From: Algoriphagus sp. A40
GTDB lineage: Bacteria > Bacteroidota > Bacteroidia > Cytophagales > Cyclobacteriaceae
Length of the DNA: 64,000 nucleotides
Direction of reading: 5' to 3'
Assembly: GCF_002002735.1 (NCBI RefSeq)
Contig: NZ_MUNY01000059.1
Coordinates: 62,001-126,000 of the forward strand
Part shown: piece after piece, positions 1-8,104 of the stretch
Position numbering within the stretch: the stretch's first letter is position 1
Layout of the letters: each line of letters begins with the position of its first letter
Position numbers and translations under genes: made by a program
The notes under the pieces: generated by a model
Databases searched by the model: none
Seen by the model: only the letters and a program-made list of their open reading frames with translations
What the model was told of the DNA's origin: nothing

Positions 1-246
1 GTCTTTGGCAGTGAGAAATATGATAGGAGTATTCGGGAATTCCCTTCGAAATAGCCGGGTAAGCTCGATTCCGCTCATTCCTGGAAGCATCCAATCGAGC
101 AAAAGCAGGTCGTAATTTCCGGAAAGTGCCAATTCCAATCCTTCCTTTCCGTTATCGGCAACATCGACAGCAAAGGCTTCCTCTTCCAATCCCTGCTTGA
201 GGAAATTGGAAATTCCGGGTTCGTCTTCGACTATCAGGATGCGCAT
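1..246 (-). CDS. OmpR-type response regulator (N-terminal part, cut by window edge)
   Basis: Reading the minus strand from an ATG at 246 gives a typical receiver domain beginning MRILIVEDEP. The acidic pocket (E7, D8) is followed by the likely phosphorylated D51 in LLLLDWMLPG, then the conserved T79 and K81 in FLTAKD. That is most of a CheY-like receiver; the rest, presumably a winged-helix DNA-binding domain, lies beyond the left edge. The receiver style resembles CusR/QseB-type regulators that pair with a membrane histidine kinase, but neither kinase nor output domain is visible, so the signal sensed is unknown. The gene is transcribed away from the metal-uptake locus to its right. Confidence 0.9.
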   Translation of the reverse strand, partial: MRILIVEDEPGISNFLKQGLEEEAFAVDVADNGKEGLELALSGNYDLLLLDWMLPGMSGIELTRLFRREFPNTPIIFLTAKD

Positions 247-339
247 CGGATTGGATTACAGAGACAAAAATTAAAAATTCGGAGGATATTCAGCGATTTG
301 AATCCTTAAGATTCACTTAACTTTTTACTTAACACGGAT

Positions 340-567
340 TTTTAACCACAGAGAAAACGATGAAGCGCAAAGGAAATCAGTATTCTGACTCCCTTGCTCA
401 CCTTCGTGTACTTTGCAGCTAATAATTTACACAGAACCGAAACACCAAAAAGAGCGAAGCTCTTCCTCAGCGTCCTTGAAAAAGCTCAATGCCGAAACAT
501 ACATATGGAGTCCTTTCGCTTCCAATTGATTCAAAAAAATAATTCTTAGAGGCCTTTGCGGTCAAAA
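340..567. mobile_element. MITE-like non-coding element, copy A
   Basis: The 366 bases between the response regulator and the PepSY gene contain no convincing gene. The stretch opens with TTTTAACCACAGAG (340-353) and closes with CCTTTGCGGTCAAAA (553-567), whose reverse complement is nearly the same sequence, so the ends are inverted repeats. Inside are a small hairpin (AAGAGC, GAA loop, GCTCTT, 450-464) and the string TTGAAAAAGCTC. The same ordered parts recur at 62584-62889. The design (short, non-coding, terminal inverted repeats, hairpins) suggests a decayed miniature element. No target-site duplication could be made out. Confidence 0.45.
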
Positions 568-612
568 CCCTTTGCGAGCCTTCGTCTTTGCGACTTAAAA
601 TTTAAATGGGAA

Positions 613-1839
613 TTAAGCCATTTCGACCAGAGGACTTTTTGTATTCCGGGTTCGATTATGCTTTTTCTTTTTGTGCTTGTTCCACCAAATCAGCGTCCCT
701 GTGATCGGAAGCGAGGTAGCGATGAGACAAGCTACAAACCAAATAAACTTGGTGAATTGGCCGAAAATTTCTCCGGTATGAAGTGACTTGACCGAGCGAC
801 CAATCTGCTGTCTTGTAGGAAGATCTGAAAACAATTTAGCCTCCTTTACTTCAAGATTTGCAGGATTCAGAGTCAACTGGTCCGAACCTGCTTTTGCAAA
901 AAATCCTGTGCGTGATTTACTCACAGAAATATCTCCGTCGGGCTTACTCGGTAAAGAAATCCGAAGATTCCCATCATAAGGAAGAGTCGAATTACTTGAC
1001 GCTACCGCTTGGTCAAAAGAGATAAATACCTGCTTAACTGGAGCTTCATCGGCAGGTTCTTTGGATTTTTCTCCGCCTCTCTCTCCTCCTGGATTTCCTC
1101 CGGTTTGGGCTTGATAGATATCCCAGGTCTTTTGCCATCCGGTTTTGTACCACTGATAGGACCAGAATGGTCCAGTTACAGCCATGATGAACAAGATCAA
1201 CAGGGAATAAAATGCCAGGGTATTGTGCAGGTCATGGTTAACACGCTTCCAGTTGGCATCCCACTTCACCTTCAGGCCTTGTTTCCAGTTTTTGGCTTTT
1301 TGAGGGACCCAGATAAAAATCCCGGTGACAACACCCAATAAAAACAGCAAGGTCGCGACTCCGTTGATGAACCTGCCCAATTCCATATTGCTCATGGATT
1401 CCAGGATCGGTTCCTCGATTTTGTCGAGCATCAGCCAACGATGCAGTGAAAACATGTAGCCCATAAATTCCTCAGTAGAAGTTTTCTCTGCAGTATTTGC
1501 GAGGAATTCTCCGGAATAGGGGTTGACAAAATAGCTGACAGGTCGTTCCTCCCCTTCTTTTTTCACCTGAAACTGTACGCTCCGATCTTCAGCCTGGAAG
1601 ACATTCACCCCCACCACCTCAGCTGAGAGACTTTTCTCAACTTCTGTTCTCAACTCATCAAGTGACTTCTTTGAACCGGATACCTCAATAAAATAGCGCT
1701 CGGAATCGGCGAATTCACGGATTTCAGTGTTGTATACATAGATCGTACCGCTAAGACAAACTGCGATTACGATCAGTCCGCATGTCAACCCAGCATAGAG
1801 GTGAATGTCATTGAGAAACTTCCGGATGGGCTTCCACAT
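613..1839 (-). CDS. PepSY-associated transmembrane protein (putative iron/siderophore reductase type)
   Basis: A 408-residue inner-membrane protein of the PepSY_TM family. Membrane segments are visible near residues 15-36, 158-178, 206-228 and 363-387. The periplasmic PepSY region lies around 55-115 and includes YFVNPYSGEF. Conserved histidines H13, H133, H202 and H205 near membrane faces fit the heme or metal ligands seen in this family. Relatives accompany TonB receptors and are thought to reduce iron released from a siderophore or heme; that role is inferred here. The promoter has a TACATTTG -7 element and a 15-bp palindrome over the expected -33 region, so repression by a metal regulator is likely. 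It diverges from the AraC and SusC/D block and probably belongs to the same regulon. Confidence 0.85.
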   Translation of the reverse strand: MWKPIRKFLNDIHLYAGLTCGLIVIAVCLSGTIYVYNTEIREFADSERYFIEVSGSKKSLDELRTEVEKSLSAEVVGVNVFQAEDRSVQFQVKKEGEERPVSYFVNPYSGEFLANTAEKTSTEEFMGYMFSLHRWLMLDKIEEPILESMSNMELGRFINGVATLLFLLGVVTGIFIWVPQKAKNWKQGLKVKWDANWKRVNHDLHNTLAFYSLLILFIMAVTGPFWSYQWYKTGWQKTWDIYQAQTGGNPGGERGGEKSKEPADEAPVKQVFISFDQAVASSNSTLPYDGNLRISLPSKPDGDISVSKSRTGFFAKAGSDQLTLNPANLEVKEAKLFSDLPTRQQIGRSVKSLHTGEIFGQFTKFIWFVACLIATSLPITGTLIWWNKHKKKKHNRTRNTKSPLVEMA

Positions 1840-1884
1840 GGTAGGGAGGTTTTAGAGAATTAGCCTTTAGATTAAGATCTGCCG

Positions 1885-1924
1885 CAAATGTAAAAAGGGA
1901 AATCATTATTTAGAATGATTCTAA
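1885..1924 (-). promoter_or_regulatory. PepSY gene promoter with overlapping Fur-like operator
   Basis: On the minus strand, TACATTTG (1885-1892) matches the Bacteroidota -7 element TAnnTTTG. Seventeen bases further upstream lies TTAGAATGATTCTAA (1910-1924), a perfect 7-1-7 inverted repeat that covers the expected -33 position. A second, degenerate copy (TTAGACTGATTCAAA) lies at 1938-1952, 28 bp away. The 7-1-7 layout is that of Fur boxes, although the half-site differs from the classical TGATAAT. A bound repressor would block the -33 contact. Confidence 0.6.
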
Positions 1925-2016
1925 TAAATAATTTTATTTAGACTGATTCAAAAGTTGAAAATCGAAATTTTAAAGATGAAAAGATGCTTTGATGGAACTG
2001 GAAAAGAGAAGGTCTG

Positions 2017-2388
2017 TTAAAACTTTCCACCAAGGGGATCTCTAGAGTATTCTTTTGGAGTGCATCCGGTTTCCTTTTTAAATGCCGCCGAAAAATGGGT
2101 CGGGTGCCTGTATCCGACTTCCCATCCGATTTCTGAAATATTCAATTTTCCCTCTTTGAGAAGTTGAATCGCTTTTTGAATTCTTCGCTTTTTCACAAAT
2201 CCATAAACAGTATTGGCAAAAATCGCCTTAAAATGAATCTTCAGGTAAGTCTCATTCAATCCAACCAAATGTGCCAATTCAGCAATTGAAGGAGGATTTT
2301 GGAGCTTAGACTCAAGCAGATTTTTTGCTTGTTCCATCTTTTCAATCAATTCCGATTTAACCTTCATCAATTTTTCTGTTTTATTCAA
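2017..2388 (-). CDS. Short AraC-family regulator, PchR-like C-terminal domain only
   Basis: About 123 residues containing little more than an AraC DNA-binding domain with both helix-turn-helix motifs: SIAELAHLVGLNETYLKIHF, then ISEIGWEVGYRHPTHFSAAF. The sequence around YLKIHFKAIFANTVYGFVKKRR resembles PchR/YbtA-type siderophore regulators, which normally carry a 170-200 residue ligand domain in front; that domain is absent. The frame is open only a little further upstream, to a stop near 2466, and has no ATG there. Translation therefore starts at TTG (2386-2388) or ATG (2365-2367). Its place between PepSY and the SusC gene supports a role in metal uptake. It could be a genuine stand-alone domain or a truncated gene. 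Confidence 0.75.
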   Translation of the reverse strand: MNKTEKLMKVKSELIEKMEQAKNLLESKLQNPPSIAELAHLVGLNETYLKIHFKAIFANTVYGFVKKRRIQKAIQLLKEGKLNISEIGWEVGYRHPTHFSAAFKKETGCTPKEYSRDPLGGKF

Positions 2389-2426
2389 AAATTCCGTTTT
2401 GCGTCCTTTTTTCCCGGATTTGGCAC

Positions 2427-2490
2427 TTGTCTTTATCCATGGAGAATTTACTTTTGCGCCACAAATCTATGCTTTTTAGAATAAGTCTAA
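2427..2490 (+). promoter_or_regulatory. SusC-like gene promoter and Fur-like operator
   Basis: TTG (2427-2429), a 19-bp spacer and TACTTTTG (2449-2456) form a good Bacteroidota promoter. Just past the expected transcription start lies TTAGAATAAGTCTAA (2476-2490), an inverted repeat with one mismatched pair that shares its half-site with the operator at 1910-1924. The leader then runs 20 bases to the ATG at 2511. The same operator type in both promoters ties the receptor and the PepSY protein into one regulon. Confidence 0.6.
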
Positions 2491-2510
2491 ATAAGAATTA
2501 CTTGCAAAAC

Positions 2511-5500
2511 ATGAAAAAAATACTACCACTGCTGTTTTTCCTAATCCTTTTTGAATGTGCATTTGCTCAAAGAATCCATGTCAACGGATTGGTGAAGGAT
2601 GATTATAAACGGGAGACATTACCGGGAGCAACGATCCAGGTTAAGAATAGCCCATCAACTTCTGTATCCGATGGGGAGGGTAAATTCAGAATGTACGCCA
2701 ATGTCGGTGACACGCTTGAGGTGCGGTTTTTAGGTTTCACCACCCAGTCTTTCATCGCTCCTGCGGATGAATCTCAGGTAGAAATTCTTTTGAAGGAAGA
2801 TTTCACCAACCTCACTGAAGTAGAAGTAACTGGAGCTTTGGGAATTCCCCGCTCAGCCAAGGAAATAGGCTCCTCAGCCACCTTGATTTCATCCGAAAAA
2901 CTCAATGAAGGCAAGACTGTCAATCCGATTTTTGGCCTGAACAGCAAAGTTGCTGGTCTAAGAATCAACATGTACGACAGTAAAGTCGATCCTGCCACTC
3001 AAATTGTTCTCCGGGGAAACCGAAGCTTGCAAAGAACCACAGGAATTGATGGAAGAAATCCAAATGAACCAATCTACGTGGTAGATGGCAATCCGATGCC
3101 CAATATCAACCGGCTAAATCCGAATGACATCGAAAGTATTACTGTGCTGAAAGGTGCAAACGCAGCGGCGCTTTACGGTTCGGAGGGCGTAAACGGTGCA
3201 ATTATGATCACAACCAAATCCGGCAAAACCGGAAGAGGCGAAGTGAGCATCAGCAACACCACGACTTTCTCAAAACCCTACCTCCTACCGGAAGCTCAAA
3301 CTACTTATGGCCAAGGAAATAACGGCACTTACAGCCCGACAACTTATGAATCTTGGGGACCTGCTTTTGATGGAAGCATGAAGCCTTTTGGCCTGCCGCT
3401 TCCCGACGGAACTCAGCCGATGGTCGAGTATTCCGCTCCAAATGGTGACAACAGACTGAACCTCTTCCAAACTGGTGTGAACCTTCAAAATGATGTTTCT
3501 TTTTCCGCAGGAGATGAAGTCTCCACTTATTTTCTTTCCGCCCAATATGTGGATCAGGAAGGAATCATTCCCGATGATGTCAACAAGCGGTTTAACCTGA
3601 GATTCAACGGTTCCAGAAAATTCGGAAAACTGACTACTTCTTACACCCTCAACTACATTTCCAACAACAAGGACATCACCCCAGACGGACCCTGGATTTC
3701 TGCATACCGCTATCCGGCCAACTTCCCTTATGACATGGTGAAGGACTGGGAAAACCCAAATTCTCCGGGCAATCCAAAAAACTATTTCATACCGAACGGT
3801 TCATGGTTGAGAAACCCCTATTTCCTGATTGACAATATCAGAAATCAGAGCCAAGAGCAGATTTTCAATGGGAAAATCGAATTGAACTATCAGATTGCTC
3901 CCTGGTTTGATGTGCTCTATCGTGCCGGTGTCTACAACATTGCTGAACAATTCCGCGATTATACCAACAAATACGAAGCACCGGGAACCAGAAATACGCC
4001 CGGTTCTGTAAATGATGGCTCTGTTTTCTACCGAAGACTCAACAGTGACCTGATTTTGAACTTCAAAAAGAACATCGGGAAATGGAACAACCGCCTGCTT
4101 TTGGGCCAGAATATCCGGACTGATGATAAAAAGCAAAGCAACGTGTCAGCAAGTAACCTGCTTTATACTGACATTATCAACCAAAGCAGCCGAACAGGAG
4201 AACTTGCCGGGGGCACAACCATTACGGAACAACGGTCCATGGCAGTCTATGGTGAACTATCAACAGGCTACAACGATTTGTTGTTCCTGACTTTGACGGG
4301 AAGAAATGAATGGACCTCCGTTTTGGCAAAAGAGAACAGATCCTATTTCTATCCGGGTGTGAGCGCCTCCTTGATTTTGACAGAAGCAATCCCAGCTATT
4401 CGGCAGATGCGTCAGGTTTCTTTTGCGAAGCTCTACTCATCCTGGAATAAAACCGGAAACGTAACCCTTGCCCCATATCAGCTTAACAATGCCTACAGTC
4501 AGGCTAACGGTTTTCCTTTTGGGAACTCTATCGGATTCCTTCCGAGTTTGACCAATCCAAACCAAAATATCCAGCCTGAATTTGTAACATCTTATGAGGT
4601 CGGAATGCAGGTGGGACTTTTCAACCACAAAATCTATGTAGAGACTGCTTACATCTATTCAGATTCTGACGGACAAATCTCAAACGCCAACGTCTCCCGG
4701 GCGACCGGTTACAATGCCACTTTGGTGAATTCCGGACGGATGACCAACAATATCCTCGAATTCACCCTGACTGCAGATTTGATCAGAAAAGAAGACTTTT
4801 CACTTCGTGTGTCCGGTAACTACACCTACACCAAAAACGAGGTAAAAGAGCTTTATGGAGGCGCGGACTACCGTCAAAACTTCAGACAATCCTATGCTTT
4901 TGTCGGAGAGCAATTTCCTACACTTTGGGTAAGTGATTACCAAAGAGATCCAAATGGCAATGTTGTCGTGGATCAGGACAGTGGAGATCCGATGGTGGCC
5001 ACAGACAATGTGAAACTCGGTCCAATGGTGCCTCCTCACATGTTTGGACTGAACATCGCAACCGGATACAAAGGGTTTCAGCTAACGGCTCAGTTTGATG
5101 CAAGACAGGGCGCATGGTTTTACTCAGAGACGATACCGCCAATGTATGAATTCGGTACTCATCCGATCACAGCAGCTTATGGTAGAGAGTCTTTCGTTTG
5201 GCCAAACTCGGTCATCGAAGTGGAACCGGGAGTATTTGTTCCAAATACTGATCTGAAAACTTCCAGCGGTGGAAAAGAATTTTGGGCAAGACAGGGAGCG
5301 GTGCAAAGCAATACCGCTGCAAAAGCCGATTTTCTGAAACTGAGGGAGCTAAGCCTGACCTATACTGTTCCTCAGCATTTCCTCGACCGTCAAAACGTCA
5401 TCCAAGCGATGAATTTCGGAGTAGTAGGCACCAACTTATTCATCGTCCGCCATTCCTCCAACAACATAGGAGATCCTGAATACCTCTACAACAATACCGA

Positions 5501-5570
5501 CGGCTATTACAGCTTCCGTCAGGTACCTCCAATGAGGACCTACGGCTTCACAGTAAACATGAAATTTTAA
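2511..5570 (+). CDS. SusC/RagA-family TonB-linked outer-membrane receptor
   Basis: A roughly 1019-residue outer-membrane transporter. The ATG at 2511 is chosen because it opens a clean signal peptide (MKKILPLLFFLILFECAFAQ); in-frame TTG and ATG codons further upstream fall in the promoter and leader. After the signal comes a carboxypeptidase-regulatory-like domain (VNGLVKDDYKRETLPGATIQ), then a plug with the SusC signature (PIYVVDGNPMPNINRLNP, then GANAAALYGSEGVNGAIM), then a long beta-barrel ending in an aromatic-rich strand (TYGFTVNMKF). SusC proteins pair with a SusD lipoprotein and import a bulky ligand using TonB energy. The partner follows 24 bp downstream. The Fur-like operator and PepSY neighbour suggest a ferric siderophore, heme or metal-peptide ligand rather than a glycan. 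Confidence 0.93.
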   Translation: MKKILPLLFFLILFECAFAQRIHVNGLVKDDYKRETLPGATIQVKNSPSTSVSDGEGKFRMYANVGDTLEVRFLGFTTQSFIAPADESQVEILLKEDFTNLTEVEVTGALGIPRSAKEIGSSATLISSEKLNEGKTVNPIFGLNSKVAGLRINMYDSKVDPATQIVLRGNRSLQRTTGIDGRNPNEPIYVVDGNPMPNINRLNPNDIESITVLKGANAAALYGSEGVNGAIMITTKSGKTGRGEVSISNTTTFSKPYLLPEAQTTYGQGNNGTYSPTTYESWGPAFDGSMKPFGLPLPDGTQPMVEYSAPNGDNRLNLFQTGVNLQNDVSFSAGDEVSTYFLSAQYVDQEGIIPDDVNKRFNLRFNGSRKFGKLTTSYTLNYISNNKDITPDGPWISAYRYPANFPYDMVKDWENPNSPGNPKNYFIPNGSWLRNPYFLIDNIRNQSQEQIFNGKIELNYQIAPWFDVLYRAGVYNIAEQFRDYTNKYEAPGTRNTPGSVNDGSVFYRRLNSDLILNFKKNIGKWNNRLLLGQNIRTDDKKQSNVSASNLLYTDIINQSSRTGELAGGTTITEQRSMAVYGELSTGYNDLLFLTLTGRNEWTSVLAKENRSYFYPGVSASLILTEAIPAIRQMRQVSFAKLYSSWNKTGNVTLAPYQLNNAYSQANGFPFGNSIGFLPSLTNPNQNIQPEFVTSYEVGMQVGLFNHKIYVETAYIYSDSDGQISNANVSRATGYNATLVNSGRMTNNILEFTLTADLIRKEDFSLRVSGNYTYTKNEVKELYGGADYRQNFRQSYAFVGEQFPTLWVSDYQRDPNGNVVVDQDSGDPMVATDNVKLGPMVPPHMFGLNIATGYKGFQLTAQFDARQGAWFYSETIPPMYEFGTHPITAAYGRESFVWPNSVIEVEPGVFVPNTDLKTSSGGKEFWARQGAVQSNTAAKADFLKLRELSLTYTVPQHFLDRQNVIQAMNFGVVGTNLFIVRHSSNNIGDPEYLYNNTDGYYSFRQVPPMRTYGFTVNMKF

Positions 5571-5594
5571 GCTTGGCCTGTTAAAATCTGAATT

Positions 5595-7106
5595 ATGAAA
5601 AACTTGAAATATTATTCCTTCTTTTTAGTGCTTTTGCTTCAACTGAGCGGATGCGACCAGTTTCTGGATGTCAATTCCAACCCAAACAGTCCCAACTCTG
5701 AAAATTTACCCCTGAGTGCCAAACTACCGGCAGCCTTGGTCTCTACTGTAAACCAGGAAACTCAGCAAATCAACCAAATCGGGGCATTTTGGGGTGGATA
5801 CTGGGGTACTGACAATGAAGGTGCAAACCAGTTTTTTGACCTCAAAACTTACAATGGACCCGGGATCCGCAGCCAGCGTGACGGGATTCCTGTGTGGGAA
5901 AACGGCTACAACAATATCCTTTACTTCCGCCTGATTCAGGATGAAGCCGAACTCCAGGGAGCCAATTTTTACTCCGGGGTGTCCAAAATCATGCAGGGTT
6001 GGTTGTTTCTCCGATTGGTTGATTTCTACAACAACATTCCATTTGATCAGGCTGCACAGGGAAATGCTTTCCTCAATCCGGCTTATGAACCGGGCGAACT
6101 AGTCTACCAAAAATCAGTGGATTTGATTTCAGAAGGAATGGCTGACCTGAAAGCCTCCACGACAACAACTGCTGAAAATTCCGGTGATTTGCTCTTTGCC
6201 GGAAATACTGAAATGTGGCTGAAATTCGCCAATACTGTCAAGCTCCGAGCCTTGATCAGACAAAGTGAAAAAGGAAATCAGTCTTACATTTCGGCTCAAA
6301 TTCAGGCCATTCAACAGGAAGGAAGTGGATTTCTGGCTTTGGGAGAAAATGCCCTCGTAAATCCGGGCTACCTTAACAGTGCCGGTAAACTGAATCCGGT
6401 TTGGGAAAATTATTACCGAACAGTAGATGGAAAAACCACTGCAAATCATCTCAACATCCGACCTACTCAGTATTTGGTCGACCAGATGAACGCCAAAAAT
6501 GATCCGAGGCTTCCCTCCCTTTATCAGTCAGTTGGCGGTAAAATCAAAGGTGTGATATTCGGAAATCCCGATGCAGGAAATCCCGAGTATGATGCAGCTG
6601 CCACTTCTGCTTTCAAAGGGCCATCTGAAAACAGCAATCAGGCTACCGGGATTTTCCATGCATTAAACCAATCCAGTGTATTGATGACCGGCACCGAAAG
6701 TCTTTTCCTTCAGGCAGAAGCAGCGGCAAGAGGCTGGATTTCGGGTGATGCCGAGACACTCTACAACCAGGCAATCCGTGCTTCATTTCAGTATTACAAA
6801 ACCAATCTGAATTCACTTGAAAGCTATTTGGCACAGGAAGGAGTAGATTTCAGTCAGGCATCCAATCCGATTGAGCGGATTATTGAGCAAAAATGGCTGG
6901 CGTTAAATTCGGTAAGCAGCATCGAAGCATGGAGCGATTACCGAAGACTGGGGGTTCCGAATTTCCCAAAAACCGCTGCAACAGGAATCGAAGGCAGACC
7001 ATACCGCCTGATGTACCCTGAGACTGAGCGCGGCACCAATCTCGAAAATGTAGAACTCCAGGGAAATGACAAGGTTACCGAGGCAAAGGTGTGGTGGATG
7101 AAATGA
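5595..7106 (+). CDS. SusD/RagB-family surface lipoprotein
   Basis: A 503-residue lipoprotein with a type II signal (lipobox LSGC, lipidated C20) followed by FLDVNSNPNSPNSEN, the usual start of SusD-like_2 proteins. The body is helical and TPR-like, with MQGWLFLRLVDFYNNIPFDQA and the conserved C-terminal IIEQKWLALNSVSSIEAWSDYRR. It should cap the preceding SusC barrel at the cell surface and capture ligand. It starts 24 bp after the receptor gene with no promoter between, so the two form one transcript, ended by the hairpin near 7225. No glycoside hydrolase lies nearby, unlike typical polysaccharide loci. Confidence 0.92.
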   Translation: MKNLKYYSFFLVLLLQLSGCDQFLDVNSNPNSPNSENLPLSAKLPAALVSTVNQETQQINQIGAFWGGYWGTDNEGANQFFDLKTYNGPGIRSQRDGIPVWENGYNNILYFRLIQDEAELQGANFYSGVSKIMQGWLFLRLVDFYNNIPFDQAAQGNAFLNPAYEPGELVYQKSVDLISEGMADLKASTTTTAENSGDLLFAGNTEMWLKFANTVKLRALIRQSEKGNQSYISAQIQAIQQEGSGFLALGENALVNPGYLNSAGKLNPVWENYYRTVDGKTTANHLNIRPTQYLVDQMNAKNDPRLPSLYQSVGGKIKGVIFGNPDAGNPEYDAAATSAFKGPSENSNQATGIFHALNQSSVLMTGTESLFLQAEAAARGWISGDAETLYNQAIRASFQYYKTNLNSLESYLAQEGVDFSQASNPIERIIEQKWLALNSVSSIEAWSDYRRLGVPNFPKTAATGIEGRPYRLMYPETERGTNLENVELQGNDKVTEAKVWWMK

Positions 7107-7141
7107 AGACCCCTAGACGGAAGACAGAAGACTGAAGAAAT
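7104..7141 (+). repeat. Heptamer-periodic repeat after SusD gene
   Basis: Directly after the stop codon four 7-bp units of form nnnnAGA follow in register (CCCTAGA 7111, CGGAAGA 7118, CAGAAGA 7125, CTGAAGA 7132). The copy at the stop codon itself is displaced by one base. It belongs to the same class as the arrays after ligA and metG. Confidence 0.6.
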
Positions 7142-7224
7142 CTTGTCCAATAGTTTTCAGCTGCCCCATTTGTTGGATTTAAATTCAGGCAAGGTGGCGG
7201 ATCATATTTATAGAAAATAGGTGT

Positions 7225-7254
7225 AAAGTCCGGCCCAGTGGTCGGACTTTTCCA
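7225..7254 (+). terminator. Probable terminator of the SusC/SusD transcript
   Basis: AAAGTCCG (7225-7232) pairs with CGGACTTT (7243-7250) around a 10-base loop. The stem is perfect, but the T tract is short, so efficiency is uncertain. Confidence 0.55.
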
Positions 7255-7319
7255 TTTTCACCATGTCGGTCTGGTGAAATTCATCTCTTTTGGTATCTTT
7301 CTTTTCCAAAACCACCCAA

Positions 7320-8096
7320 ATGACAATCAGCCGATCCATCCTATTTCTTGTTCTAGCTTCTTTTTCTTTTGCCTGCGAGCAAAAAAACACCACTCCTGAT
7401 CCACGACTGAATCAGCCTGAAGACTTCAAAAAACTGCTCGATGCCCACGGGGATTGGAAAAAGTGGATTGATGCCAAGGCTTTTTCATTTGCGATGGTGC
7501 ATGAAACCAACTTGGCTTGGGAAAACCATTACATCAGTCTTCAAGATCGAAAAGTACGGATCGATGCAGATACCTGGCAAATCGGAAATGACGGTGAAAA
7601 AGTTTGGATCAGCCCAAACAGACAAGCTTTTCAGGGAAACTCGGTCCGCTTCTACCATAACCTCTATTTCTACTTTTTTTCCATCCCCTACATCTTCACA
7701 GACCCTGGAGTAAAAGTGAACAAGTTCGAAAACAAGCTTTTGAATGGTATATCCTATGAAGCTTTTGAGGTGAGTTTTGAGGAAAACGTAGGCGACAGTT
7801 CTAAGGACAAATACTTTATGCTTGTCGATCCTGAAACCGGAAAACTTGCCTGGGTGCTATACACTGTCACCTTTTTTGACAAAAGCAACACGAAGATGAA
7901 TGCCTTGAAATACGAGGACTATCGCAATGCGGGAGGATTGGTTTTCCCCAGAGTCATGACTGGCTACCAGTTTGAGAATGATTCGACTAAGGGCCTCAAC
8001 TATCAGGTGAGCTTCTCAGATGTCTTTTTATTGGAAGAACCACTGGATGAAGACCTGTTTAAAATGCCGGAGAAAAATGCAGTCGTAGCAAATTAA
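7320..8096 (+). CDS. DUF6503-like lipoprotein
   Basis: About 258 residues beginning at ATG 7320 with a lipoprotein signal (SFAC, C19); an upstream in-frame TTG would spoil the signal peptide. After the signal, the mature part runs from AHGDWKKWIDAKAFSFAM into a beta-rich region with GEKVWISPNRQAFQGN and the LolA-like FMLVDPETGKLAWVLYT. This fits the DUF6503 group of Bacteroidota envelope proteins, which have a LolA/LppX-like half-barrel fold. The function is unknown; carrying a hydrophobic ligand is the usual guess for the fold. A weak -7 element (TATCTTTC, 7294-7301) precedes it. It converges with the Anbu operon, and the 8-bp gap leaves no room for a terminator. Confidence 0.75.
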   Translation: MTISRSILFLVLASFSFACEQKNTTPDPRLNQPEDFKKLLDAHGDWKKWIDAKAFSFAMVHETNLAWENHYISLQDRKVRIDADTWQIGNDGEKVWISPNRQAFQGNSVRFYHNLYFYFFSIPYIFTDPGVKVNKFENKLLNGISYEAFEVSFEENVGDSSKDKYFMLVDPETGKLAWVLYTVTFFDKSNTKMNALKYEDYRNAGGLVFPRVMTGYQFENDSTKGLNYQVSFSDVFLLEEPLDEDLFKMPEKNAVVAN

Positions 8097-8104
8097 AAAT
8101 AGTC

